Source: Euptelea pleiosperma
Lineage: Eukaryota > Streptophyta > Magnoliopsida > Ranunculales > Eupteleaceae
Reading direction: 5' to 3'
DNA length: 64,000 nucleotides
Assembly (NCBI GenBank): GCA_035048495.1
Contig: CM068553.1
Coordinates: forward strand, 6,875,259 to 6,939,258
In this document: one piece after another, positions 1 through 11,570 of the stretch
Layout: the number at the start of each line of letters is the position of its first letter
Position numbering within the stretch: the first letter of the stretch is position 1
Translations under genes and position numbers: made by a program
Notes under the pieces: generated by a model
The model's database searches: none
What the model was told of the DNA's origin: nothing
The model's input: only the letters and a program-made list of their open reading frames with translations

Positions 1-332
1 CTCCCTTTACATGGTCAGATAAAGTTAGAGCTCTATGTATATTGATCAAGATCCTAACCCTACTGTTTGACACCTTAAAATGTTTAATCCTAAAAATAAT
101 CTATAAATGCAGATTCAAAAAAACACATTCCAAGCTCAAAATCCCCTAAAAACTGACCCTAGAACCCGATTTTCAGCGAACATTGATAGAAACCCTCATC
201 CGATTAGACGAAATCGAAAAGCACTCGAAACCTCGCTCCATATATTAAAAAAATCTAAGAAACAGAGATCACAGAACCAAAAAAACACAAACACAAGTTG
301 AATGAAAGAGCATAAAAATAAGAAAAACTTAC

Positions 333-392
333 AGGATCAGAAACGGAGGAGCGACCAGAAGCAATGCTCTTGAGGCGACGCATCATGTGCAT
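333..392 (-). CDS. Shaggy/GSK3-like protein kinase (group III), first coding exon only, partial
   Basis: On the minus strand an ATG at 392 opens a 20-codon exon, MHMMRRLKSIASGRSSVSDP, ending at a good donor (CCT then GTAAG, donor at 332-328). The stretch RRLKSIASGR followed by a Ser/Thr-rich SDP is the N-terminal signature of plant group-III shaggy-related kinases (Arabidopsis ASK-theta/iota, AtSK31/32 type). In that family this short first exon precedes a variable linker and the Ser/Thr kinase domain. No second exon is visible in 1-327, so the first intron and the rest of the gene lie off the left edge. Upstream, on the minus strand, about 520-680 is GA/purine-rich, as in many plant 5-prime UTRs. 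The family assignment rests on recognition of a short peptide. The kinase activity, known for the family, cannot be seen here. Confidence 0.72.
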
Positions 393-690
393 GATGGCTC
401 TCTACCCCAAACAAACGAACATAAACAACCCCAAAAAAAAACCCTAATTTTCTCCTCCCGCTGCAACTCTACGAACCAAAAATCAAAAGAAACGAAAAGC
501 AGAAATTAAAAAAGAGGGAGATCTCTCTCCTCTCTGTCTACCCCCGTTTAACAGAGAAAAAAACCGAGGAGAAAAAGGGAATTTTTGAAAAAGACACAAA
601 ACTCTATCACTCTCTTCTCCCTTTCAGACAAATCTCTCTCTCTCTCCTTTCGATTTTTCTCCCGGTCAAAGTCCCTCTCAAACCCAATCA
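393..690 (-). promoter_or_regulatory. Probable 5-prime UTR and proximal promoter of the GSK3-like gene
   Basis: Read on the minus strand, this interval is rich in GAGA and purine tracts directly upstream of the start codon at 392. This is typical of plant leader sequences. No clear TATA box was found, so the transcription start is not placed. Confidence 0.35.
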
Positions 691-699
691 TTCCTCTTC

Positions 700-3340
700 T
701 ACCCGTACACCAGTCAAACACTGTTTTACAACCGTCGATCCCTTACAAAGCGAAATCGGACGCTGTAAATGCCAGCTTAGTTGGCATTTATGGTCGATGT
801 GATGTTCCGAAAATACCCTTATTTTGTTGAATAATTTACAAAAATGGCTTCGGACAATACTGTGTGTAACCGGAATATCCGTGGAGCGTTCGTTTTGCGG
901 TTATATTGGGCTTCGATTAGGCGCGCGTGAACCGGTCTACCGACCTTAATTAAAGATCACCAATTTTGTCCTAAATCCAAATCCAAGCCGTTGGTTTGGG
1001 ATACCATGATGTCATCCTCTAATTAAATTAGAGGACATACATTAATTAGAGGAAATGGGGTTGTCTCGCCCGAGATGCACTGTTCATGAAGAACTCGCGT
1101 CATCTCGAGCAAGACAATCCAAGACGAGCGATCCACCCTCCGATCTGGATCAGCCTGCCGATCCAGCTTTTGATCCCGAGATTTTCAACCACGCCTCATA
1201 CACAATACCATCAGATAAAAAGTTTGTGATTCGAAATTCGCCAAATTAGGTGGATCAGAGAGAAAACAAGCATAACAAGGCTAATATTGGCCACTTAATT
1301 TGTGAAATTTAGTTACAGGCAAGAAAATTTTCATTAGAACTCCCTTAATTTTCTACTTTGATCATTGCCATCGTCTAATCACGTCGATTATGGGGTACAT
1401 GATGTCTGTATAATCGATCGAATTGCGGGTCCCATTAAGTTGTTTTCCAGCATTGCTGCCGTTAAAAAGAAAGTTAATCCGAGGACTCTATCATCATTAT
1501 CGTTGGAGATTTACTAATCTGCCCTGCGTTCCCCGTTTTTGGATAACGCGGCCTCTTCTTCAAAGTTCAAACTTCAAAGTTCAAAAGTCAACGAAAACAA
1601 ATAGGTCAAAATCCTATGTACAAGTGGGTTGGAGGACTTTTAAAAGGTGGACCAGCTACTCAACCCAAAGGACAAAAGTTCAATTAGACTTGTCCAACAG
1701 AACTTTTTAAGAAATCACTAAAGATCAGGGTTTTGAAAAATCGAGAAACAGCCATGGTTCAATGTTTCTGCCGAAAAGAAACCATGTACATTTCGGTTGA
1801 TTTCATCCGAGAAAGAACAATACTTCGTCTCTCTGTAAATTAACTGTTTTGTGAAAACCGTAGGATACTTCCGATACGTTTCAATATCGCCCAAAAACGA
1901 TACCGTATACTTTGAACCATGATATCAGCCGTTATAACAGTAACGCCCCAACCCCGTTTACATTATTTAGAAAATAACACCCATGTTCGAAGTAAACGGG
2001 CTTAGCATTATACGTTTCATTATAATGGTAATAACAGCTGTTATTTTACCGTTATTTAAGTTATTTTGAAAAATTAAAAGATTAACATATTTACCATTCT
2101 TTTTACTCAGATGTAGGTCATCAATTGGATGGTCGGGATCAATGCCACCTAAATTAGATGCGTATGAATCATAGTACATGGTTTGTCGATCAATGAAACT
2201 TTTTGTAAATACACAATAGTTGAATTAAGATCAAAAATTTAGTTTGGAATTTGGAAACTTCTTGCCTGCATGGTAAAGATGTGCTTCATGGCCTCGGGAA
2301 GCATGACGATTTCTCACAGTTCTGCATTTCTTCGACCTCCCCGTGATTGCATATATACACTCCGTTCCACTCACGGATGGTGTACTCAGCTTGCAGTTCT
2401 GCATGAAGAAGGGGCCCATGTAATTGTGTCGATGATGATGATTCAATTATCCACCATGATTATAATGACCATCCCCAAGCTCCACCCTGGCCGCCATAAG
2501 TTCAACAAGATCCATCAATACATCATTGTACATGTGTATAGAAATTATTCAAATGAGAGGAATAGGCAAAGTTGCCCCATTGTTCTGTCAACTACCAATT
2601 GCATACTCATCTCCTACCTCAATCTAGCAAGGCTTGTTTGCATGACCCAACACACAGAATAGCTTTGTTCCCAAATTTTTCTTTCGGCCGAAGCTTGCAA
2701 ACTGCTTGGTACCTTGCCTAAGCATGGGTGGCGGCACAGCATGGTTTCAACATATAATCCTCGCTTTGAGCAATCCCAAGCTGAACTGCTGCTTCCCCAC
2801 AAATATAAGCACACCCAACAAAAGATATGCACAAAAGCTTAACAAGACCAACCACCATTCTTGCCCAAAATTCCACTTCATAAAGCTTCTTTCCCGACCA
2901 TTTCAAGGTTTTAACGCTCACTCGCGAATGCAGACTTTATGTGGATGTAACCAACAGTTCTGTTGCCTGATGCGTACCTGCACAATCGGGTTGGTGTTTT
3001 TGTGCCACATGACGTCTCTGACACTACCAAATTCTAGGTACATTTACCACAAGATGGGTAGCAGCCATCAGAAACCTCTGAAATGAAAAACCATTTTAAC
3101 CAGATGTAGAATCGATGTTGCTGCATCTACAAAGACTAGCTTCTTCATCTCGTTGTCAATCCATGAGTAGTTTCCACTTTATACCAGTTACCCCCATTTA
3201 ATGCATAGTAAATGGAGTATGAGCAGAGGCTGTGCAGTGTTCCTGGTAGTCAGAATTTAACTGTTGAATCTTCCAAAAACTGAGTTCCGGCTCTCACCAA
3301 AGTGATTAACGGAAACAATAGCTGTTGAGGGTAAACAGGG
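700..3340. other. Gene-free interval with degenerate transposon remnants
   Basis: No coding region is supported here. The ORFs are short, overlap on both strands and match no family I know. At 1055-1200 there is a stretch with repeated CTCGnnCGAG and GATCC words. A related stretch occurs near 62985-63125, so it is probably a dispersed repeat. At about 1905-2060 there is a partial, inverted copy of the ATAACGG subtype of the TTTAAACGG MITE family. Confidence 0.5.
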
Positions 3341-3480
3341 AATGCTATTGACAGGTCCCTAAACAAAAGTACATTACATACACATTAGAGGAAGCATTCT
3401 AGATCAGTTAAATGCTATTGACAGGTCCCTAAACAAAAGTACATTACAGACAAGTTAGAGGAAGCATCCTAGATCAGTTA
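3341..3480. repeat. Tandem duplication, two 70-bp units
   Basis: The units 3341-3410 and 3411-3480 both begin AATGCTATTGACAGGTCCC and differ at only a few positions. It looks like a recent local duplication in non-coding DNA. Confidence 0.9.
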
Positions 3481-6400
3481 AATTAACTTCTCCATCGTTG
3501 ATGAATACAATCTTCACAATAGAAGTACAATATCGTCGTTTGCGCAAAACAATCTCTATAACAGTATAACCAATCATGCATTTATGCACTTTGTGAGATT
3601 CCTACTTATATGAAGGTGCTATAGGAAGGGAAAACACACGAATTGAGATTTGTCAACTGTAAACAACCACCAGGTCATCCTTTCCAAACATAAATGAGCC
3701 GCAGGTGTAGTTCAGAATACATAATAAGCTCCTAAAACTTGCCTGCTATATGAAAATCTAAAAGAATAACAAAAGATTAGTGTTATTTCTGTTTGCAACT
3801 ATTGTATAATTTGTAACACAGGAATAGATATAACTAAAATAGGAGACACACAACAACAGCATCAATTATATAACCCATCAGTACCCACCTATGTAACAAG
3901 GACACGGCACTTTAGAGTTTTTTGTCATGTCGGACACATTGACACACGTGTCAACACATCCCGGCATAAATTTAGACAAATACAGCAGTGCCACCCTTTA
4001 TTTTGATTATTTTTTACTAAATAAATGATTTCTAAAAGAGGGTTGGTGTGTTCCATCCTGTGTACAGTACTTTATCAAGTTATTAAATAGTTGTTTGATA
4101 ATCTTCTCTCTTATAAATCTACTTATTATGTTATTGGATAGCTCCTTAGAGTATATAAATGTTTTATTTTACTTTTCATATATTTCTTTCCTTATTTTTA
4201 TTAAAAATTATTTTGATTTAAATTTTACTTAAATATTATATTATAAATACATGTGTATGGACTTCTCTGTATATCAGGCTTCTTAAAGGCACCGTATGAA
4301 ACACCTCGTTTCTGTGTCAAACACCCACACGTGTCCATGTCCTTATTATATAGCCACCCACTAACCTGCTTGCATAACAAACAAAAAAAAAACAATATCG
4401 ATTACATAAATCATGTCAATGACTATAAAGCACACACACACATAAAGATTTCTGTTATATAATCTAAATCATATGCATGTTTAGCAACTCATAAGTGTCT
4501 ATGAAATTAGATGAAGTTATAAACACACATATGTAACAAGTAAGTTTCCAACGGGGAAATGAAGATGACATGGGAGAGATAGGCGCACAGCCTCTTTGAG
4601 GTACTTGCAGATCATGGCCTGGTATTCCCAGTTCACTGAGTGAACAACCCAGGTTAGTGGGCAGTGGGTGAACATAGGTTAGTTGTCAGATATTTATCAC
4701 ATATACCATTTATATTCACCGAAAATCATGCATGCATTTTTCTTTGTTTCTTTTATCCTTCGATAACTCCTCCAATATTGAGCTTTAGCTGGTCCCAACT
4801 CCCAAGCCCGCATGGGGGAGGCTTGCATCAGGTTCGCAGCTGACTGAAACCTTTTGTCAAATTGTTTTAAATGAATCTTGACTAATTTTCAGAGGCAAAC
4901 AGGATTTTTGTTGCCAACCCCAAATAGTTCAGATGGGGCAATGATGATGATATAAGTTTTTATTATTAATAATCAATTTGACTTGGTCATCCGGATTTAA
5001 TGCCTAGAAAGTTATAAAATATAATTACCTAGACAGTCACAGTAATTGATAACTATATTTACAAGATACTTACTGAGACAAACTCCAATTACTAACTGTT
5101 GGAGAAGTTGAAGGCTCCTGCTGGAGAGGTGGCAGCTTGGCACAAGTACTCTCCCCATGGAGTGTAGATAAAGTAGTCTTCTTGATTTAAGTCCAAGATA
5201 TATAAGACTCTAAGTAGCTTTAAGTATCATCAATGGATGGATCTGAAACCCTTGATCAGAAAGATGTGCTTTGAGACGTGACTCAATGACTCCCTGGACT
5301 TAAGGAGGGGCTCAATGGCTATAATTAAGCTAGTAAGAGGAGGGGTAGCCTCCAAATAAACACCACCAAGAATATCCCACAACAGATCAAGGCATTGGAA
5401 GTTTTGGTTTAACTGAAACATCATTAGAGAGGTTCCAAAGATCCAACATCCTTTTCTATTGTGCTCTCTTTCTGATCTCTCCATTGCTTACATCAAGACC
5501 CTCAAATCGATAATCAACATAAGCCAACAATGAGTATGGTGAAGCATCAAGAAGTCAATACAAGGGCAAAAGTCGATGTGAACTGTTCTCCAGTATGCAA
5601 CCAGCCCAGTAACACAAGTCAGATATGGAAGAAATGTTGTCTCTACTCAAACTCCAACACTATACCTCTAATCCATTCATCCTATCTCTTACTTATATAA
5701 CACTTCTGAAACGTTCTATTACTCTACTAGCATAGCCCCTATGTGTTGGGCAAAACTAATAGAAACCATAAAACTTTCAATCTCTAATCATCTATTCACA
5801 ATGGACATCTACAGCCAGAACTCTAAAAGAAAAAGTGGGTAGACTAAAGACTGATCCAAGACCCACACAGATAACAAACCTGATACAGTAATGCATACAC
5901 CAATGAGGAGGTCAAATTCTAATTTTACCCAGACCCAGGGCATGTATAAACATAGGTACACCTTTTGTTAGATGGTTTGTCTTAAATAGACCTCCCTAGT
6001 AGCTTCTAACAAGGCATGTGCATATGTACAAACATTCTTTTTTTTTATAAGCTATGCACAAACTTTCTTGTATACAAATGATGTTTAATTTGCTAACTGT
6101 ATCTGACATGGTCTGTAAAACTACACTCCCAATTCAGATCTTGTAAAGTTTTGCATCAGATATCTGGAAAATTTGACTAATCTAGAACATTTCTTCTAAT
6201 TGCTCATGCTCTTCCATGAGTTTTATATCTCACCTACATAAGTTTTGAATAATTTACTGATACATATTGACGTTTATAAGCTCTAAAATCTACCGTGTCT
6301 GACTGAATGCCAGAGGAGCAAAGCTCAGCATTGAAGCATCATGGTACAAGTTTGGCAAGTCTAGTACATTCACCCAGTTTGGAACACTTTATATCCAACT

Positions 6401-7060
6401 TATCAAGTTGTCCCTGGTCAAGCTATATGAGTAAAAAATTCAAATAAGTCGAAAAGCATTGACCAAATAAATATTCAATGAATAGCTATTTAGTACTAGA
6501 TTTGACTAGTACTTTGTATCAAATATATACATCCAACTGGCAGAGTTATCCTGCATTCAATTATTTTCTTAGCCAACAAAAAATTATTATAAATCAAAAT
6601 TGTACTATCATTTGTAACAAAATATAATTATTATTAATTTGAGAAGTATGAGAAATATGATTATCTGAAACAACTTACAAGAAAAATGGGCTGTGCAAGT
6701 GATAGATATCTGCACACAAGACCTCTTTCATAACTTTGTAGTCTTCTGTTCAGACTAATTTTCTTCAAATTTTTGATAATTTTTTCTTCTAAGTCTTCTT
6801 TTCTCTGACTGATTCAGATAAGATGACAAGGAGAAGGACCATCTTCAGATCCTTTGAAGTTTGTTTAACCCTTGTCAATCATTCAACAACTTCAGCTCAA
6901 ACTTGAAGCAAAATTCACTTTGTGAAGGGCATACAAGGCTATTTTGCCAATTGTGGTATCAAGTTTTTCCTCCTTCAAGTGAAGAACTCATAAATTTCAT
7001 TTCTTCTATGCAGAGCTTTCTTCAACTGCGAAATAGAGAACCAGTAATTATTCCCACTCA
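3481..7060. other. Gene-free AT-rich interval
   Basis: No exon with a family match or good splice pairing was found on either strand. The longest minus-strand frame (5230-5484, 84 codons) has no recognisable domain. Part of 7060-7330 is probably the 3-prime UTR of the PORR gene. The rest is AT-rich sequence without an evident repeat structure. Confidence 0.45.
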
Positions 7061-7329
7061 TTTATTCCACCAGTGGTACATCATGACCCAAGAAAGATCC
7101 AAGTAATTTATGGCACACAGACTGAGCCTGATTTATATACTTCGGGAGTTTAAGTTTCAGAATGAAAAGGTAGTCTTGGTAAAGTCCTTGTGATATCAAT
7201 GAACCCAGAAGCAACCATGGTTCCACCACTCTACACTCACCAAGATCATGCAGACTGGTCCCAAGTGATCTTGATGGTTTGAAGCAACCAGGAAGCAAAA
7301 TATCCTAAATCCATCGAATCTTATCTCAT

Positions 7330-8835
7330 TCACTTGCTAACATGAACATCCTCTCCATCCATTATTCCCACACAATCACTATCGCCGTCAATTAAATCAG
7401 AATCACCACCAGAATCCGAGTCAAAATCCATCTCTCCCACTCCATCTTGCCCCAAATCAACAACTGAATCGGAGTCCGTATCCTTTTCTTCCTCCCCATC
7501 TTTCTCTAAATTGTCTTCAATTGTAAAACCTCCACAGCTATTCCCAACAAACTCTTTTCTGATGTTGTTTCTTTCATCATCTTCTCTATCCCTCCTAAAG
7601 CTACCCAATTCCCTATCCATATTGGCCTTCCTCGGGCTCAACAAGATCAACTCGGCCAACTTTCTCCTTGCCAAATACAAATCATTAGGCTCTATCAACT
7701 CCCCTTTCCTATAACCCTCCCTAAGAAAAACTGTATGAAGCTTCCCATGATTCCCCCTTGTTGAGATATAAAAAATCCCCTGATGCTGAAGGAGGAACTC
7801 CTTCAGTTTCTTTGGCAAGTCCATTGCCATCCTAAAATGTGCAATCCTCTCCAAAGTAAGCTTCTTCTCCACTGTTAATGACAGCAATTCATGAATCATG
7901 GCAACAGCCCTCTTCTCCATACGCTTCCGCGCCTCAAGTGATCGGAGATCATAACCTGATACGTCCTCATAAGGAGACCAGTACGGAAGCCGTTGCCACT
8001 TCCACACCGCAATCTTATAGTATTTACCAATCTTAAACCCAGGTGGGAAATTAACAATGAACGAAAACCGAATATTTTCAGCATCAATACCTCTTTCTCT
8101 ATACTCCTTCTCCCTTAGCTTCTCGATCGCACAAACCGCCAAACTGGAGTCTGTCTCAGCACTCTCAATGTACTTAGACCGGGTCTCTTTCGCATCGAAA
8201 AGCCGGAAATATTGCGGGTACTTGAGAATTACCGAGAATTCGAAGTCCTCCGGGAGGCCAAAGTCAAGACGAGCAATTCGAATATGTTCGAGGCGGATGC
8301 GAGCCGTGTTCGACAACATGAGAATTTTTCTGAGACGCATAACGGCATCGGGGATTTGGGCATGGAGTGCTCGATTTTCTTGCTCGATTTGGAGAGTGGC
8401 TTTGCGGGTAAGGCGGCAATAGAGGATACGCTGAACTGGGTGCTCGTAAATTTCGAAGATGTGGGGGAATTTGAGAACAAAGGCGCCAGCTTCGAATTGT
8501 TTGAAGCCGAGGCGGCGAGCGAGGGTGTCAAGACGGGCAATGCAGATGGTATGATTGGGTTGAAAGAGGATGAGATCTTGGAATTTGAGGACTTTGCGGA
8601 TCTTCTTGTGGACTTCCATGTAGTTATCGTAGCCATTATCTCGGACTCTTTGGAGCTTTTTGGGTATTGAGGTGGACTGAGACATGGATTTGATGGAAAT
8701 GAAGCTGTAAAGGAGATTTGAGATATTGTGATGAAGGAGAGGGTTGTTGTTGTTGTTGTTGTTGTTGCTGTTGATTTTGGAGAGAAGAGTTGAAGAAATA
8801 TTGAGGAGTTTGTTGAAGGGTTTAAGAGATTGCAT
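7330..8835 (-). CDS. PORR-domain organellar RNA-binding protein (WTF1/RPD1 family)
   Basis: This is an intronless 501-aa protein. The N-terminus (about residues 1-50) is Ser/Asn-rich with few acidic residues, as expected of a mitochondrial or plastid presequence, and includes a run of eight Asn (residues 24-31). Residues from about 55 to 390 match the plant organelle RNA recognition domain, with motifs such as FQPNHTICIARLDTLARRLG, KFPHIFEIYEHP and YWSPYEDVSGYDLRS. The last 90 residues form a very acidic Asp/Glu/Ser tail. Characterised members bind group II introns and promote organelle splicing. It resembles the At3g58520-type member most closely, from memory, and its own RNA target is unknown. 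The frame stays open upstream to 9009. I chose the ATG at 8835 because a TATA box and G-box lie at 8979-8961, inside that upstream frame, which leaves a leader of roughly 110 nt. Confidence 0.9.
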   Translation of the reverse strand: MQSLKPFNKLLNISSTLLSKINSNNNNNNNNPLLHHNISNLLYSFISIKSMSQSTSIPKKLQRVRDNGYDNYMEVHKKIRKVLKFQDLILFQPNHTICIARLDTLARRLGFKQFEAGAFVLKFPHIFEIYEHPVQRILYCRLTRKATLQIEQENRALHAQIPDAVMRLRKILMLSNTARIRLEHIRIARLDFGLPEDFEFSVILKYPQYFRLFDAKETRSKYIESAETDSSLAVCAIEKLREKEYRERGIDAENIRFSFIVNFPPGFKIGKYYKIAVWKWQRLPYWSPYEDVSGYDLRSLEARKRMEKRAVAMIHELLSLTVEKKLTLERIAHFRMAMDLPKKLKEFLLQHQGIFYISTRGNHGKLHTVFLREGYRKGELIEPNDLYLARRKLAELILLSPRKANMDRELGSFRRDREDDERNNIRKEFVGNSCGGFTIEDNLEKDGEEEKDTDSDSVVDLGQDGVGEMDFDSDSGGDSDLIDGDSDCVGIMDGEDVHVSK

Positions 8836-8960
8836 TGTTTCCACAGAAGAGAAGGATGGTTTTGAGAGGCTGGGCTGGGGCTTAGGGTTTTTCAGAGGGA
8901 TTTGTTGAGTTACTTGAGTAAGGTAACTAAAATCTCTGAGGAAACGCTTTGCTACTATCA

Positions 8961-8979
8961 GCCACGTGGCAACTTTATA
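8961..8979 (-). promoter_or_regulatory. TATA box and G-box of the PORR gene, embedded in a foldback arm
   Basis: On the minus strand TATAAAG (8979-8973) is followed by the palindromic G-box GCCACGTGGC (8970-8961), about 126-140 nt upstream of the ATG at 8835. The surrounding 8950-9030 aligns by eye with the arm of the foldback at 13938-14245. Shared words include ATGAATG, GGCCCAC and TGGAC. The core promoter therefore appears to derive from transposon DNA. Confidence 0.6.
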
Positions 8980-9029
8980 GGTCCCCTGACCAATGAATGC
9001 CTGGCCCACCCCTCGGTGGACGTATACAC

Positions 9030-9450
9030 CAAGGTTTAAAAGAGGCCGTTTTAACGGTTAAACGGACTGGGGGCGTTACCGTTTAAACAGCCGTTAAAAC
9101 TGATTGAAACGGAGTTTTAACGGCCAGGGGCAAAATGAAAAAAAAAGGGAAAAAAAAAAAAAAAAACAAAATTAAACGGATTTTAATGGAAAAAATGGCG
9201 CTGAAATTCAAATTTTGAAATTTGAAAATTAAAAAAAATAGAATTTAACAGATTTTAACGGAAATTAAACAGATTTAACGGCCATTTTTTAACAAAATTT
9301 TTCAGATTTAAAAGGCTATTTAAATAATTTTAACGGCCGTTAAAACAAAAAAAATGGCTGTTTTATTCCAAAACGATAAAACGTGTTTAAACGGTTTCGA
9401 CGGAAACAGGCTTGGGGCGTTACTATTTAAAAGGCCATTTTTAAAACCAT
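9030..9450 (+). mobile_element. TTTAAACGG-family MITE with 9-bp target duplication (Mutator-like), copy 1
   Basis: The element starts CAAGGTTTAAA and ends TTTAAAACCAT, an imperfect terminal inverted repeat. The interior is made of repeated TTAACGG/CCGTTAA and GTTTAAACGG words. It is flanked by CGTATACAC (9021-9029) and GGTATACAC (9451-9459), 8 of 9 identical. The 9-bp duplication points to the Mutator superfamily. It sits just upstream of the PORR promoter, inside the same foldback-derived sequence. It has no coding capacity. Confidence 0.75.
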
Positions 9451-9459
9451 GGTATACAC

Positions 9460-11180
9460 TAAACACATATCTCCAAAAATTAGCCTGGTTGGGATTTCTA
9501 GGAGAAAATTTTTGCTGGCCCCGGGTACTTCAAAATTTGAAGTCTTCTCCTTCCAAAAATGACATTTAGTGCTTAGTTTAGGCCTCTAGGGCTTACTGAC
9601 CTTAAGGATGTTGGGAGTTGGGACCAACCCTTGGTGGACGTGGACCTACATAATTTATACTTATATTTTAAGAAATTTTTGACATACCCCCATGTTATTT
9701 TTAAAATTTGATATACCCCCCTCACAATTTGAAAAAGTTGACATACCTATGACTTAGTCCACCGTCATTTGATCTGTGTTGACCCAAGTTGACAATCAAA
9801 TTTTGTATTAAGGGACGAAAGTACCCTTCTCTTCGACCTTAGAATAAGAGATTGAGCCAAAACCCAAACCCCAAATCAAACAGTTGTGGTGGACAGCTGA
9901 CCAAGGGAATCCAATGGGTTGGCTGCCCATCACCGGCAACCAACTCACCGAAGTATCATGGCCGGCCGACCACCACTCTGGCAATAATTTAATGTCCAAG
10001 ATTAAAAAAAACACATACAGAAATTTAGATTTTAAGCTCTTAAGATATGGATTTGGAAAAAGAAAGCTTCTCTCAATTTTAAATTTTCATTCTTCGATTT
10101 ACAATAAAATTCATAAAAAGAAATCCCATTTCTCATAAGTTTTATCTATTTTTATTGGATTTTTCTTCTCAATCTTAGCTTAATTCATAAAAAAAAATTC
10201 TCAGGTTTACCAACAATGGCACTTTCATCCGGTAATACAACCTTTGGTAGTCAACTCGGGTCACCACTAGTCAAATGATAGTGGACCATATTAAGGGGTG
10301 GACATAATATACATAAGGTAGGTGGGCCCTAAAGAGTACTCCATTCGGTGTTTTGGAGGGGACCATCAAACTTTAAAGTCCCCCAGGGCAATCAAACACG
10401 GGCTTGGATTTCTAGCCATTGATTGGTTTCTCATGGTGTGAGTTTTAGTAGTTGGCAAGCATATTTTAGGTTTGATCGAACGGCTAGATGATCATGCTAA
10501 ATTTGGGGTGTTGATCATCAAGAGATGATCTAGACATTCCTTGAAAGAAAAAATATAATACAGAATTCTGTATCAAATTTGACACAGAACCTCTTATGCC
10601 ACATGGCACACACTATTTCGAATCCAATGGCCCATGAATGTTGGTCCACCATTACACACTTCTTCTAGCATCATCTTCTATAATTTCACATAATGAAGAG
10701 AACTGAAGAATTTCAAGAATCTATTAGCTTCTTCGTGGTTTTTTTTTTGTTTTTTTTTTATGATGATGATCATTAGCTTCTTCGTTTTACTCCATGAAAT
10801 ACTTTTAGCTTCTTTGTTTCACTCCATGAAAGACTTCCAGTAGTTCTCGCGAGCTCTGGTCACTAATATCATTCTTCTTCAAAATCCCTTTTGTTTGGGT
10901 AGCTCAAAATATCAAAAATTAATTTTTGGTCCAACTGAGCTGGTCATGCATTTAGGGTTTCTATCCTAATCTCGATAAATCAACAAGGAAAGACATTTTT
11001 TTATTTAAAATAACAAAAAAGTTTTAAAAAAATACAAAATGTAATTGTTGACTAAAGATGTTTATTTTTGTGTGTGTAAACCTGTTGACTAAAGATCTTA
11101 ACCATAAACAAGTGGACCATAATGTAATTGTTGACTAAAGATCTTAACCTAGACAATCCTTTGGAAGGGATGGCTTTAAC
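9460..11180. other. Gene-free interval with foldback half-arms
   Basis: No gene was found. Isolated arm-like fragments of the foldback families are visible: GGTGGACGTGGACCTAC near 9630, and GCCACATGGCACAC with GGCCCATGAATG near 10600-10650. A short word pair around TTGACTAAAGAT is repeated at about 11046-11150. The rest shows nothing recognisable. Confidence 0.45.
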
Positions 11181-11570
11181 CAAGGTTTAAAGGAGGCCGT
11201 TTTAACGGTTAAACAGTCTGGGGGCGTTACCGTTTAAACGGCCGTTAAAACGGATTGAAACGGCTAGGGGCAAAAATGGAAAAAAAATGAAATTAAACGA
11301 ATTTTAACGGTTTTAATGATTTTAACGGAAAAAAATGGAAAAAATGGCGCCGAAATTCAAATTTTGAAATTAAAAAATAAAACGGATTTTAACAGAATTA
11401 AACGACTTTTTTCACAAAAAATTTCAGAATTAAACGGCTGTTTAAACGATTTTAACGGCCATTTAAACGATTTTAACAGCCGTTAAAACAAATAACGGCC
11501 GTTTTTTTCAAAACCATTAAAACATGTTTAAACGGAAACGGGCTTGGGGCGTTACCGTTTTTAAAACCAT
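11181..11570 (+). mobile_element. TTTAAACGG-family MITE with 9-bp target duplication, copy 2
   Basis: It has the same start (CAAGGTTTAAA), end (TTTAAAACCAT) and internal words as the copy at 9030-9450. Flanks are GGCTTTAAC (11172-11180) and GGTTTTAAC (11571-11579), 8 of 9 identical. Length is 390 bp, non-coding. Confidence 0.75.

Noticed and set aside
8057..8670. Open frames of 121-152 codons on the plus strand inside the PORR gene
   Set aside because: They are antisense shadows of a strongly conserved coding region on the minus strand.
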